The notes beneath the pieces were generated by a model. That model was not told where the DNA came from. It worked only from the letters and a program-made list of their open reading frames with translations, and searched no databases. From assembly GCA_017451265.1 (NCBI GenBank), contig JAFSPU010000003.1, positions 310,001 to 374,000 of the forward strand: a DNA stretch of 64,000 nucleotides, in the 5' to 3' direction. Origin of the DNA: Clostridiales bacterium. GTDB taxonomy: Bacteria; Bacillota; Clostridia; Saccharofermentanales; Saccharofermentanaceae. Positions within the stretch are counted from its first letter, which is position 1, and each line of letters opens with the position of its first letter. The position numbers and the translations under genes were made by a program. Of this stretch, positions 42,902-52,191 are shown one piece after another.

Positions 42902-43984
42902 TTAAGTATCATACGCGCGATATATCTTTTCATCATCTGTCATATCCAGCGAACCCGCGGGCAGTCCCTCGAAGGCATCGGCCCTTATCGCATACAGCAG
43001 CCACTGCATGTTATCGTCGATATTCTCGACTCCGGCAAGCTTAACCTGGAGTATGGTTCCGTCCGGAAGTTCGATAGTCAGGAAGATAAGACCTGACGAC
43101 AGCACGCGGATCTCCCTGACGCTGTCATAGAAGCTGTATCCGTCGTTACGGATGGATCCGCGGTCGGCATCCAGCACGGCTCCGAGCACCAGGATCATCT
43201 TCCTGAACTTAAGGGACTCGGTTATATCCGTCCTCTGGCCGATGACCACTCCGTTAAGGTCAAGTCCGCACAGGATTGGGTGAACGTCGTATGCGTCATC
43301 AAACGTCTGGAAATCCAGGATTACGCCCTCATCATCAATGACCGCATAACCGTCAGGCACTCTGATATATGCAAGTCTGTGTCTCTCCGTCACGTTAATG
43401 ACGAGACCCGAGGGGAAATCTATATCAACATCGATGTCGATAATATAAGGCGTGCTTCTGACAAGACTCATGCTTCTGCTTAAGGTCGGCTTCAGGATGT
43501 GATCACCGATATGAACGTCCAGGGCATCCATTATCTGCTCATCAGTAAACTCATAATTACCATTAATCTCGATGTGATCGATCCTCATGGAAGGATTAAA
43601 GATAACCGACCAGATGAACACCAGCACAGTTACGATCAACAATACAGTCAGTACAGTCTTGAAGTCATAAGGAAAACCAGGAAGGTATTCCTTCTCGTCA
43701 TTTTTCTTTTTAGATGATTTCTTCTTAGGCGCAGGCTTAGCCTTCTGCGGTTCAGGCTTTTCGGCTTCTTCAGGCTTTTTCTCAGATTCGTCTTCCGGCT
43801 TCTCCTCAGAAGGTTCTTCAGGAAGATCTTCTTCCTTCTTCTCTTCCGCTACAAAAACAACGCCGTCGTCCTTCGGCGGTTTCTGGCTTTTCTCGTTATC
43901 AGCCTCCTCTAAAGCCTCCAGAGCCTTCTCCATCTCGTCGGCTATGTCGGCCTGAGGTTTCTTTTCCTTCTCCCCGTCACTCAC
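42902..43984 (-). CDS. ftsQ: FtsQ/DivIB-type cell division protein
   Basis: The 360-residue protein starts with about 105 residues rich in E, K and P, a cytoplasmic tail longer than usual. A single membrane helix (about 108-128) follows, then a POTRA domain (MRIDHIEINGNYEFTDEQIMD) and a FtsQ/DivIB beta domain. It stabilises the divisome with FtsL. It overlaps murG by 8 bases. The Glu/Lys-rich tail is of the type seen in DivIB but has no known partner here. Confidence 0.88.
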   Translation of the reverse strand: MSDGEKEKKPQADIADEMEKALEALEEADNEKSQKPPKDDGVVFVAEEKKEEDLPEEPSEEKPEDESEKKPEEAEKPEPQKAKPAPKKKSSKKKNDEKEYLPGFPYDFKTVLTVLLIVTVLVFIWSVIFNPSMRIDHIEINGNYEFTDEQIMDALDVHIGDHILKPTLSRSMSLVRSTPYIIDIDVDIDFPSGLVINVTERHRLAYIRVPDGYAVIDDEGVILDFQTFDDAYDVHPILCGLDLNGVVIGQRTDITESLKFRKMILVLGAVLDADRGSIRNDGYSFYDSVREIRVLSSGLIFLTIELPDGTILQVKLAGVENIDDNMQWLLYAIRADAFEGLPAGSLDMTDDEKIYRAYDT

Positions 43985-45077
43985 CGATGAGTTCTCCTAT
44001 AGCCCTGACGATCTTCTCGTCACAGTCGGGCACCGCGAGTTTCTTCGCATTCTGTCTTATATTCTTACGCCTCTGTTCGTCATTAAGAAGCTCCTCGAGC
44101 ACATCTCCGAGCTTACCCTCAGCGACATCCTTGTCAGGCATCAGCACGCATCCGCCGATATCAGCGAAAGCCGATGCGTTATAAGTCTGGTGGTCATGCG
44201 CCGCATACGGATAAGGGATCAGCACAGAACACGAGCCGATAGCCGCCGTCTCAGCGCAGGTTACCGCGCCCGACCTGGTAAGCGACACGTCCGCCGCCGC
44301 CATGTACTCATTCGGGTTGGTGATGTACTCATGCATCTCGAGGTTATCCGGGATAACTACATCATCCGCAATCTTCTGCGACTGCTGCTTGCCCGTGCCG
44401 AGCACGAATCTTACATTCTTAAACCTCGGCTCCGATGCAGCCTTGATAACGAAATCGTTGATAGTCTTCGAGCCCAGGCTTCCGCCCATGGCAAACACCA
44501 TTTTGTCGTCAGGACCGAGACCGAACTTGGCACGGCACTCCTGCGCGTCAGTAGAAGCCACGCCGGATCTTATCGGGTTACCCGTGCACACCACTTTCCC
44601 TGCCTTGGAAAAGTCCTTTTCGAGGTCGGGAAAGCCCGTGAGGACCAGGTCCGCCTTGCGTCCGAGCCAGCGGTTGGCTCTGCCGGGGAACGCGTTTGCC
44701 TCGTGAATTATGACGGGCACCTTAAGCGATGCGGCAGCCTCGAGCAAAGGCGCGCAAACATAGCCGCCGGTGCCGATTACTGCGTCAGGCTTAAAGTCCT
44801 TGATTATCTGCGTGCACTGCTTGCGCCCCTTAAGGTTCGCGCTGAAAGCCTTCACCATCTTAAACGACGGCTTCATGGGGAAAGGCTTGGCAGTAATATT
44901 GCGAAGCTCGTAGCCAGCCTTGGGTACAAGCTCGCCCTCCAGGCCTTCCTGCCTGCCCGTGAAGATGATCTCGCAGCCGCCTTCAGGGCCGTAATGCGCC
45001 GCCAAAGCGTCCGCAATGCTGATCGCGGGATTTATGTGGCCTGAGGTGCCTCCGCCTGTCACGATAAACTTCTTCAT
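43977..45077 (-). CDS. murG: MurG, undecaprenyl-PP-MurNAc-peptide GlcNAc transferase
   Basis: The 366-residue GT28 enzyme has VTGGGTSGHINPAISIA at the N-terminus, GTGGYVCAPLLEAA, IIHEANAFPGRANR, MGGSLGSKTIN and TRSGAVTCAETAA. It converts lipid I to lipid II on the cytoplasmic side of the membrane. It overlaps ftsW by 4 bases. Confidence 0.96.
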   Translation of the reverse strand: MKKFIVTGGGTSGHINPAISIADALAAHYGPEGGCEIIFTGRQEGLEGELVPKAGYELRNITAKPFPMKPSFKMVKAFSANLKGRKQCTQIIKDFKPDAVIGTGGYVCAPLLEAAASLKVPVIIHEANAFPGRANRWLGRKADLVLTGFPDLEKDFSKAGKVVCTGNPIRSGVASTDAQECRAKFGLGPDDKMVFAMGGSLGSKTINDFVIKAASEPRFKNVRFVLGTGKQQSQKIADDVVIPDNLEMHEYITNPNEYMAAADVSLTRSGAVTCAETAAIGSCSVLIPYPYAAHDHQTYNASAFADIGGCVLMPDKDVAEGKLGDVLEELLNDEQRRKNIRQNAKKLAVPDCDEKIVRAIGELIGE

Positions 45078-46309
45078 GCTGCACTCTCCGCCTTTTCTTT
45101 GATCTTAGGCGAGGTTCCGCTTCTCGAAACGCACAGGATAAGTCCAAACGCAACGAGCAGGAACAGCTGTGCGGTACCGCCGTAACTTACGAACGGCAGC
45201 GTAACACCCGTAGAAGGGATAACCTGCAGCTCAACGGCGAGGTTAAGCACGACCTGTATCACTATGAGTGTCGTGCAGCCCGTGGCGAGCATCCTCGAGA
45301 ACACGCTGTTCGCCCTCAGTATTACCTGCACGAACATCGCGAAGATTACCATATAGAAGAAGATCAGCACGGCACCTCCGATGAAGCCCGTCTCCTCCAC
45401 ATAGATGGAGAAGATGTAGTCGTTCTGCGCCTCTGATACGTAGTTATATTTAGCACGGGAAGAACCCAGGCCTCTGCCCCACATACCGCCCGAACCGAGA
45501 GCGTTATGGGCATTAGTAACCTGACGGGTTTCATCCTCCGTTACCTCGACCTCCTCGTCACCGCTCGTAGCAGCGAAGATGTTGAGTCTCTGGTAAACAT
45601 GTGCGAAGTTCTTACGGAAGTTAGGGTTAACGGCGATGTAGATACTCGCGAAAAGCACTCCGACCAGAAGAATGGAGAGGCCTCCGAGGATCCACGCGCG
45701 GATACCCGCACCGGAATTCAGCGTGCACATGAATACGACGACGCCGATGATAAGGAAGCACGAGAAGTGCGGCTCAAAAAGAATGAATACGTCGACAAGC
45801 AGGCATGCCGCCACCGGGATAATGAAGTCGAAGAAAGCGTGGTTCCAGGCCTGAGCCTTGCCGGTCTTGGACTTAAGCCGCCCCTGCGCCCTCAGCCTGA
45901 CTATGTATTCCCTGTAGCCCGCGAGCGCTATTATAAGACCGATCTTACATAGCTCCGAGGGCTGGAACTCCCAGGAGCCGATGAGGATCCATCTTTTAGC
46001 ACCGTTGATCTCACTACCGAAAAGCTTAACCGCTATGGCAAGTCCCAGACTTAAAAAGTACGCCGTGAAAAAGATTACCGGGTGCTTGAAGAAGTTTACC
46101 GGCATGAACGATATAACGAGCGCCACCGCGATTCCTACGACAGTCCACAAAATCTGCCTCTTAAGGTAATACGCTGAGTCGTGAACGCTCTTGGCATAGC
46201 CCGCAGGACCTGATACCGAATAAAGAATGACAAGGCCGAACATGACGATGGCGAACATCATCAGGATCAAAGGAATATTGCTCTGTCTTTGTGTCTTGAT
46301 CTTAGTCAT
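45074..46309 (-). CDS. ftsW: FtsW, SEDS peptidoglycan polymerase
   Basis: From the ATG at 46309 the protein has 411 residues and ten membrane helices, with IGSWEFQPSELCKIG, EAQNDYIFSIYVEETGF and PFVSYGGTAQL, the SEDS-family signatures. The 29 residues before that ATG belong to the out-of-frame end of murF; the chosen start overlaps the murF stop by 8 bases. It polymerises lipid II with its PBP partner. Confidence 0.94.
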   Translation of the reverse strand: MTKIKTQRQSNIPLILMMFAIVMFGLVILYSVSGPAGYAKSVHDSAYYLKRQILWTVVGIAVALVISFMPVNFFKHPVIFFTAYFLSLGLAIAVKLFGSEINGAKRWILIGSWEFQPSELCKIGLIIALAGYREYIVRLRAQGRLKSKTGKAQAWNHAFFDFIIPVAACLLVDVFILFEPHFSCFLIIGVVVFMCTLNSGAGIRAWILGGLSILLVGVLFASIYIAVNPNFRKNFAHVYQRLNIFAATSGDEEVEVTEDETRQVTNAHNALGSGGMWGRGLGSSRAKYNYVSEAQNDYIFSIYVEETGFIGGAVLIFFYMVIFAMFVQVILRANSVFSRMLATGCTTLIVIQVVLNLAVELQVIPSTGVTLPFVSYGGTAQLFLLVAFGLILCVSRSGTSPKIKEKAESAA

Positions 46310-47738
46310 TACCGGTAAATTCCTTGGACAGTGCCTCGAAGCCGAAAGAGTGTGAAGCCTTGAACAGCACAGTGTCACCGGGCTTGATGATCTCATGGAT
46401 CTTTCTGCTTACTTCCTGTGTGTCGGCACATGATATCACATCAGCATTTGATCTGACGTTCTTAAGGCCCTTGATGAATGCATCGCGGTCGTCACCTGTC
46501 ACGATGATCTTATCGAACTTATACTTGCCGCATTCTTCTCCGGTGAGCCTGTGAAGCTTAGCGGAGTCGTCACCGAGCTCGAGCATACCGCCGAGCACCG
46601 CGATCTTACGGCTGCCGGGATTTGTCGTATCCAGGTTCTTAAATGCCGCCGCCATTGACTCGGGAGAAGCGTTATATGCATCGTTGATTACAGTGTAATC
46701 CTTGCCGTGGTATGTCTTGCCTCTGCCGTCCATCGGAGCGTACTCAGAAAGAGCCTGCTTGGTCTTCTCGAAATCTGCATCCAGAATACCTGCGCACGAG
46801 AGTGCAACACATGCATTTCTGACATTATGCTCGCCTCCAAGTGCTATATGCATTCCCTTTATTGCATGATTATAACCGCCGAGCGTGACATCAACATCGA
46901 ACTCCATTCCATCATGCTCGCTGACATTATAAGCGCGAACACTTGCGGGACAGTTCATAACGCTTTCCTTAAACTTATCTCCTACCGAGACTGCCACGAG
47001 ACCGTTGTTAAGAGGAATGATGTTTCTTACATAATCGAAGAGAAAATCGTCATCGCCGTTTACGATGAGGATTCCGTTTTCTGTGAGGCCGTCGATGATC
47101 TCGCACTTGGCTGCTCTGATTTCCTCACGCGAGCCGAGGATTCCGATATGTGAATAGCCGACATTCGTGATAACAGCGATGTCGGGATGAGCGATATTCG
47201 TAAGGTAAGAGATCTGTCCTCTGCCTCTCATCCCCATCTCCACGATCAGGACCTTGGTGTCCTCGGGAGCCGAGAGAATGGTCTGAGGAAGACCGATATC
47301 GTTATTAAGATTCATCTTGGTGGACCACACCTTGAAAGAAGGCGTGAGCGCTGCCGTGATCATGTCGCGCGTGGTGGTCTTGCCGACGGAACCCGTGACC
47401 GCGATCACCTTGGCATTTATCTTGAATCTGTAGTGTTCTGCTAAAGCACCGAGTGCAATGAGAGTGTCCTTAACGACGATGCCTATACCGCCTTCGGGCA
47501 CCTTGGATGCGCTGCTGACGATGACCGCACACGCGCCCTTGGAGATGGCCTGCTGCACATAGTCGTGGCCGTCGAATCTCTCGCCCTTGAGAGCAATATA
47601 GAGATTGCCTTCCTCGATAGTGCGCGTATCAGTAGACACGCCGGACACGAAGAGTGTCCCGCCTACCGCGCCTTTGCGGTTTATAACGGTGCCGTTTACA
47701 GCGGCGACCGCTTCATCGAAAGAGAACATCCGTCTCAT
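46302..47738 (-). CDS. murF: MurF, D-alanyl-D-alanine-adding ligase
   Basis: The 478-residue Mur ligase has the ATP-binding VTGSVGKTTTRDM, a central domain with EMGMRGRGQI, and YNASPESMAAAF in the C-terminal part. It adds D-Ala-D-Ala to the UDP-MurNAc-tripeptide. It overlaps murE by 4 bases. Confidence 0.95.
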   Translation of the reverse strand: MRRMFSFDEAVAAVNGTVINRKGAVGGTLFVSGVSTDTRTIEEGNLYIALKGERFDGHDYVQQAISKGACAVIVSSASKVPEGGIGIVVKDTLIALGALAEHYRFKINAKVIAVTGSVGKTTTRDMITAALTPSFKVWSTKMNLNNDIGLPQTILSAPEDTKVLIVEMGMRGRGQISYLTNIAHPDIAVITNVGYSHIGILGSREEIRAAKCEIIDGLTENGILIVNGDDDFLFDYVRNIIPLNNGLVAVSVGDKFKESVMNCPASVRAYNVSEHDGMEFDVDVTLGGYNHAIKGMHIALGGEHNVRNACVALSCAGILDADFEKTKQALSEYAPMDGRGKTYHGKDYTVINDAYNASPESMAAAFKNLDTTNPGSRKIAVLGGMLELGDDSAKLHRLTGEECGKYKFDKIIVTGDDRDAFIKGLKNVRSNADVISCADTQEVSRKIHEIIKPGDTVLFKASHSFGFEALSKEFTGND

Positions 47739-49234
47739 TTTCTTTCCTCTCGTATGCGGGAAGCAGCCTCAGCGGCAACCTCCGCATCATCAAAATGTAT
47801 TGTGCGATCCTTGAAGATCTGATAATCCTCATGGCCCTTGCCCGCAATGAGAACGATGTCTCCGGGCTTCGCAATGCTTATGGCTTTATGTATAGCTTCC
47901 GCTCTGTCGATGACAGTCTCGAACTTGCCAGGCGTCTTCTCTATCGCGGATACGATGTGACCCACGATCACCTCGGGGTCCTCCGTCCTCGGGTTATCCG
48001 AAGTAACGATGGTGTAGTCGGACTTGTTACCCGAAACCTCACCCATCTCGAACCTTCTGGTGTGCGATCTGTCGCCGCCGCAGCCGAATACGGTTATAAC
48101 TCTTCCTGATGCAGCCTTCTTAAGCGTGTCCAGAACATTCTCAAGGCTCGCTGCATTATGCGCGTAATCCACGAGAATGGTTATGCCGAGTTCGTTCTTA
48201 ACCGGCTGCAGTCTTCCCGGAACCTCGATCCCGGCAAGGCTCTTCTCCACTGCCTTGGCATCAGCGCCTGACAGGAAAGCCGCCGTAAGTGCGCACAGAG
48301 CATTATACACATTAAATTCGCCGGGTATAGCCACAAATAATCTTCCGTTATACCAGGGACTTAATAAACTGAAGTAAGTTCCGGCGCGTCCGTCCTTCAT
48401 TCCGTTCTCCAGATCGTACGCCTGAACATCGCATGTATCGGAGAGGCCGTAAGTGATTATCTGGCAGCCGCACTGCTGAGCCTTCACGTAGAACTCGCCG
48501 CTCACGGGCGTATCCATGTTAATGACTGCAGTCTTAGTCTGCTCCCACAGCTTGAGCTTGCAGTTAAGGTAATCCTGCATGTCGGGGTGCTCATTGCCGC
48601 CGATGTGGTCTTCATAAAAATTAGTGTAGCAGCCGACGTCGTAAACGATGCCGTAAACACGGTCGAGCTTCAGACCCTGGCTGCTGACTTCCATAACACA
48701 GGCGTCAGAGCCGCACTCCGCCATCCTGGCAAGCATCTCGTAGTTATCGCGCGCCTCGGGAGTCGTGTGCGCAGAGGGGATCTTCTCGTCGCCGATGATG
48801 TCGCAGACGGTTCCTATAAGGCCGCTTTTCTTGCCCGCGGTCTCAAGTATGTCTCTTACCATAAACGCGATCGTAGTCTTGCCCTTGGTACCCGTGATGC
48901 CGATCATGTTAAGCTTCTTCTCCGGGTGTCCGAAAAACTCCCGGCTTAAAAGCGCACACTGCAGTCTCGTGTCCTTAGCCTTAAGAACGCAGGCACCGGT
49001 GCCCTCCGCCATCGCCTTGAGCTCCTCGTCAGTATAAGGGCAGTCGTTCTCGTCAGCCACGATCACGGAAGCCCCCTTCTCAAGCGCAGACTTAATATAA
49101 GAGTGGCCGTCTGAAGTGAAGCCCTTCACAGCAACGAAAAGGCTGCCCTCGGTAACCTTCCTGGAATCGAACTCGACCGAAGTTACCTTCACACGGCTGT
49201 TTCCCGTTATTACTCTGAAACCGTCTAAATTCAT
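47735..49234 (-). CDS. murE: MurE, UDP-MurNAc-tripeptide synthetase, meso-DAP type
   Basis: The 499-residue ligase has GITGTKGKTTIAFMV, EVSSQGLKLDR, and the C-terminal DNPRTEDP motif. That DNPR motif is the known determinant of meso-diaminopimelate ligases, whereas lysine-adding enzymes differ there. So the cell wall probably uses meso-DAP. It lies one base after the PBP gene. Confidence 0.95.
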   Translation of the reverse strand: MNLDGFRVITGNSRVKVTSVEFDSRKVTEGSLFVAVKGFTSDGHSYIKSALEKGASVIVADENDCPYTDEELKAMAEGTGACVLKAKDTRLQCALLSREFFGHPEKKLNMIGITGTKGKTTIAFMVRDILETAGKKSGLIGTVCDIIGDEKIPSAHTTPEARDNYEMLARMAECGSDACVMEVSSQGLKLDRVYGIVYDVGCYTNFYEDHIGGNEHPDMQDYLNCKLKLWEQTKTAVINMDTPVSGEFYVKAQQCGCQIITYGLSDTCDVQAYDLENGMKDGRAGTYFSLLSPWYNGRLFVAIPGEFNVYNALCALTAAFLSGADAKAVEKSLAGIEVPGRLQPVKNELGITILVDYAHNAASLENVLDTLKKAASGRVITVFGCGGDRSHTRRFEMGEVSGNKSDYTIVTSDNPRTEDPEVIVGHIVSAIEKTPGKFETVIDRAEAIHKAISIAKPGDIVLIAGKGHEDYQIFKDRTIHFDDAEVAAEAASRIREERK

Positions 49235-49235
49235 G

Positions 49236-51647
49236 TCAGCCTACCATTCCTTCCTCGGACTCGCCGTCAGTGCCGTCTTCAGACACCACGCCGTCCTCAC
49301 TCTCGATCTCGCCCTGGGGCTCGTCGCCGTCGATAACTATCGCGGTGTTCTCCAGCGTAACCGTAACGATAGAGCCCGAGAAGACTATGCTTCCCGCAAG
49401 ATCGCTCTGGCCCGTGCAAATACCCATTACATCACCTTCGATGTGGCAGTTAAGGTTGGCATCACGAAGCGCTTCCATGCACTCGATCGCTGTCTTACCG
49501 GACAGATTAGGCACTGTGCTCGAGAGCATCTGCACATTCTCACCCTCAGGATAGAGCATTACTATTCCGCTGCTGTAAAGCTGTGCGTCTGTGGAAGGAT
49601 ATGTGTAGCCGACTATCGTCTCTGCCGTCATGTTGGCGGAACCGTAAACACATGAGATACCGTTATAACCGATCCTGGACGCAGCTTCCGTGGCAGAAAG
49701 ACCTACTACAGGCTGAACCCAGTACCTTGTGGTGAGCTGCTCGTAGTCCTCTTCAGTGAGGATTCTCGGCACGCCCATGTAACGCAGCGTACCTTCAACG
49801 ATACGTGCCGCCGTGGCAGCAGCCGCTGAGGAACCTACCGAGTTCTCGGCAGGCTTATTAAGAACTACGAGGACCGCGATCTGCGGATCGTAGGAAGGTG
49901 CAAAACAGGAGAATGACAGAACGTGTGCGCCTGCAAGCTCACCGTTCTCAATGGTGGATGTAGACGTCTTACCTGCAACGTAGTATCCCGGAACCTGACC
50001 TGCAGAACCCGTACCTTCGTCTACTACGTCGATCATGAGCTGTCTTACTCTCTCGCAAGTACTCTCGGAGAAGATCGTTCTAATGACCTCAGGCTCGATC
50101 TCATCGACCGTGTTGCCGTTCTCATCAGTAATATAGTGAACAACGTGAGGCACCATGAGGTTACCTCCGTTAACGATGGCGCAGTAAGAGTTAAGAAGCT
50201 GAATAGGTGTAACCGTAGCTGACTCACCAAAAGACAAGCAGCTCATATCGATTACGGTAGGATCCGTGTGGAAGATACCCGTACCTTCAGCAGGAAGATC
50301 GATACCGGTCGTCTCGTAGAAACCGAACATGTGCACGTATCTGTAGTATCTGCTTACGCCGATCCTCTGGGCAAGCTGAACGAAGATAGGGTTACATGAA
50401 TTCTCGAAGCCCTGTCTCAAGGACTCCATACCGTGATTACCGCCGTTCTGCTTCTGCATCCAGCAGGAGATCGTATCTATGTCGGACACCTGGATAGGCG
50501 CGTCGGAGAACTCCTCGTTCTCGTTCGTAAGATTCTCCTCGAAAGCAATGCATGTCGTAAGAGCCTTGAACGTGGAACCCGGCTCGTATGTATCGGATAT
50601 GCAGCGGTTACGCCAGACATTACCCATCAGGTACTCTACCTGGGCATCGTCATCCATCGAGTTCCAGACGATGGCGTCCATTCCGTAAGGGATTCCGTAA
50701 GGCTCATTCAGATCGTAGTCAGGAAGAGAGACCATGGCGAGGATGGCGCCCGTGTAAGGGTTCATGACAATGGCGCAGATTCCGTCCCTCGGCGCATACT
50801 GGATGTAAGCGCTTCTGCAGATCTCCTCAGCAATTCTTTGGATATTAATATCTATATTAAGAACAAGGTTGTTGCCGTTTACCGCGGGCTGCGTGATGGC
50901 ATCGGAGTAAGGCAGAACGCCTTCCGTACCCTGGTCAACCTCAGAATACCTGTAGCCGTCAGTACCGGAGAGGACGGAGTTGTAATAAGCCTCCAGGCCG
51001 TAAACACCGTTAAGGCTGACGCCGTCATTGCTGGCGTAGCCAATTACCTGCGCTGCAAGGCTGCCGTAGTTGTAGTATCTTTGCGGCACCGCAAGGAACG
51101 AGATGCCTGACAGCGAGTGCTGCTGGCAATATGTCTTTGCGGGCTCCGCAAGCTCCGCCTCGAGGTTACGGATAAGATCCATACCGGCAACGTCGTTTCT
51201 GGGGTCAGACGTGTCTTCCGGGTCAAAGGGGAGCACCTCGTCGATGTCGGCCGCGGGCATCTGGAACAGCTCAGCCATATCGTTTATGAGCTGATCGCGG
51301 CTTAAGGTGCCGTTCATGATCTCGCTGCTCGACATAAGGATCTTGGGCGAGATAACTACAGTATAGTTATAAGTATTGGAAGCGACCGGCATCATGTTGG
51401 CGTCGTAGATAACTCCGCGGTCCGCCTCGTAGGACATCATCCTCCACTGCTGGTTGGACGCAGCCCTGGCATAGGTGTCGTAGTCGATTACGGTGGTCTT
51501 GTAAAGGTCTCCTATAAGGTAGAGAGAGAAAGCTCCGATAAGCGCAAAAATAGCAAGAGTGAGTCCTAAGGACACTCTCTCGTTCTGGCTCTTCTCGGGA
51601 TGTTCCGAATTATGTGTTTCTTCTCTTAAATTCCTGTCTTCACTCAT
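49236..51647 (-). CDS. Class B penicillin-binding protein with PASTA domains (FtsI/SpoVD-type)
   Basis: The protein of about 803 residues has one N-terminal membrane anchor (about 30-50), a PBP dimerisation domain, the transpeptidase domain and a C-terminal pair of PASTA domains (about 645-705 and 715-775), ending in an acidic tail. Using numbering from the TTG at 51656, the serine motif is STFK (361-364) and the SxN motif SCN (420-422). The third motif reads KTST (563-566), where KTG(T) is usual. It crosslinks peptidoglycan at the septum. The ATG at 51647 overlaps the FtsL-like gene by 8 bases. Confidence 0.9.
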   Translation of the reverse strand: MSEDRNLREETHNSEHPEKSQNERVSLGLTLAIFALIGAFSLYLIGDLYKTTVIDYDTYARAASNQQWRMMSYEADRGVIYDANMMPVASNTYNYTVVISPKILMSSSEIMNGTLSRDQLINDMAELFQMPAADIDEVLPFDPEDTSDPRNDVAGMDLIRNLEAELAEPAKTYCQQHSLSGISFLAVPQRYYNYGSLAAQVIGYASNDGVSLNGVYGLEAYYNSVLSGTDGYRYSEVDQGTEGVLPYSDAITQPAVNGNNLVLNIDINIQRIAEEICRSAYIQYAPRDGICAIVMNPYTGAILAMVSLPDYDLNEPYGIPYGMDAIVWNSMDDDAQVEYLMGNVWRNRCISDTYEPGSTFKALTTCIAFEENLTNENEEFSDAPIQVSDIDTISCWMQKQNGGNHGMESLRQGFENSCNPIFVQLAQRIGVSRYYRYVHMFGFYETTGIDLPAEGTGIFHTDPTVIDMSCLSFGESATVTPIQLLNSYCAIVNGGNLMVPHVVHYITDENGNTVDEIEPEVIRTIFSESTCERVRQLMIDVVDEGTGSAGQVPGYYVAGKTSTSTIENGELAGAHVLSFSCFAPSYDPQIAVLVVLNKPAENSVGSSAAAATAARIVEGTLRYMGVPRILTEEDYEQLTTRYWVQPVVGLSATEAASRIGYNGISCVYGSANMTAETIVGYTYPSTDAQLYSSGIVMLYPEGENVQMLSSTVPNLSGKTAIECMEALRDANLNCHIEGDVMGICTGQSDLAGSIVFSGSIVTVTLENTAIVIDGDEPQGEIESEDGVVSEDGTDGESEEGMVG

Positions 51648-52191
51648 CCGATGCAACTTCTTGGAGGTAGTAGTTTGTCAGAGCTTCCACAGCGCTGTCA
51701 TACGCCTCCTCGCTGATTCCAAACTCTTCGTCATATGATACCATAGTTACGAGTTTGTCATCTTCGGGCATCGGGATGATTACGACCTGATTCGTATTAG
51801 GATCCTGCATACCCAGAGCGAGTGCCTGCGCTCTGATGCTGTCCATATCTGTAATACCGTTTACGTCCTCTTCGGAGTCAAGGATATTTCTCTTCAACAC
51901 CGCTATATCATCCTTGAGATCCGAATTATCCTTTGCAAGTTCCGCCAGGCCTACCTGGGGGTTGATAAGCAACATAAAGAACACACCGACAAACATGATA
52001 AGTCCGACCGCAATAACAGATTCGAAGATCCTGCTTCTTGTTGCCTTACGGATCATCTTCGCTTCTTTCTTCTTGAGTTCTTCTTTTCTGTCCTCTGCTT
52101 CCTTGGGAGAGAGCGCGGGATACTCATATACCTGCCTTGAGATAGGCACGTATACTTCAGTGTAGAACTCGTCTGTTTTTACTGAAGACAT
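51640..52191 (-). CDS. ftsL: FtsL/DivIC-like cell division protein
   Basis: The 183-residue bitopic protein has a basic cytoplasmic region with EELKKKEAKMIRKATRSR, one membrane helix (about 57-76) and an extracellular coiled coil (ELAKDNSDLKDDIAVLKRN) followed by the DSIRAQALALGM pattern seen at the end of FtsL/DivIC-type proteins. It sits between rsmH and the PBP gene, the standard ftsL position. Sequence conservation in this family is low; the call rests on topology and position. Confidence 0.8.
   Translation of the reverse strand: MSSVKTDEFYTEVYVPISRQVYEYPALSPKEAEDRKEELKKKEAKMIRKATRSRIFESVIAVGLIMFVGVFFMLLINPQVGLAELAKDNSDLKDDIAVLKRNILDSEEDVNGITDMDSIRAQALALGMQDPNTNQVVIIPMPEDDKLVTMVSYDEEFGISEEAYDSAVEALTNYYLQEVASDE

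Noticed and set aside
44190-45044. 284-codon plus-strand frame
   Set aside because: Antisense to murG, Arg-rich and without motifs; a shadow frame.
50433-51110. 225-codon plus-strand frame
   Set aside because: Antisense to the PBP transpeptidase domain; no upstream signals.
51640-52191. A second DivIC-like gene in the cluster
   Set aside because: Only one bitopic coiled-coil protein is present here, and its position between rsmH and the PBP is that of FtsL, so a DivIC call was not kept.
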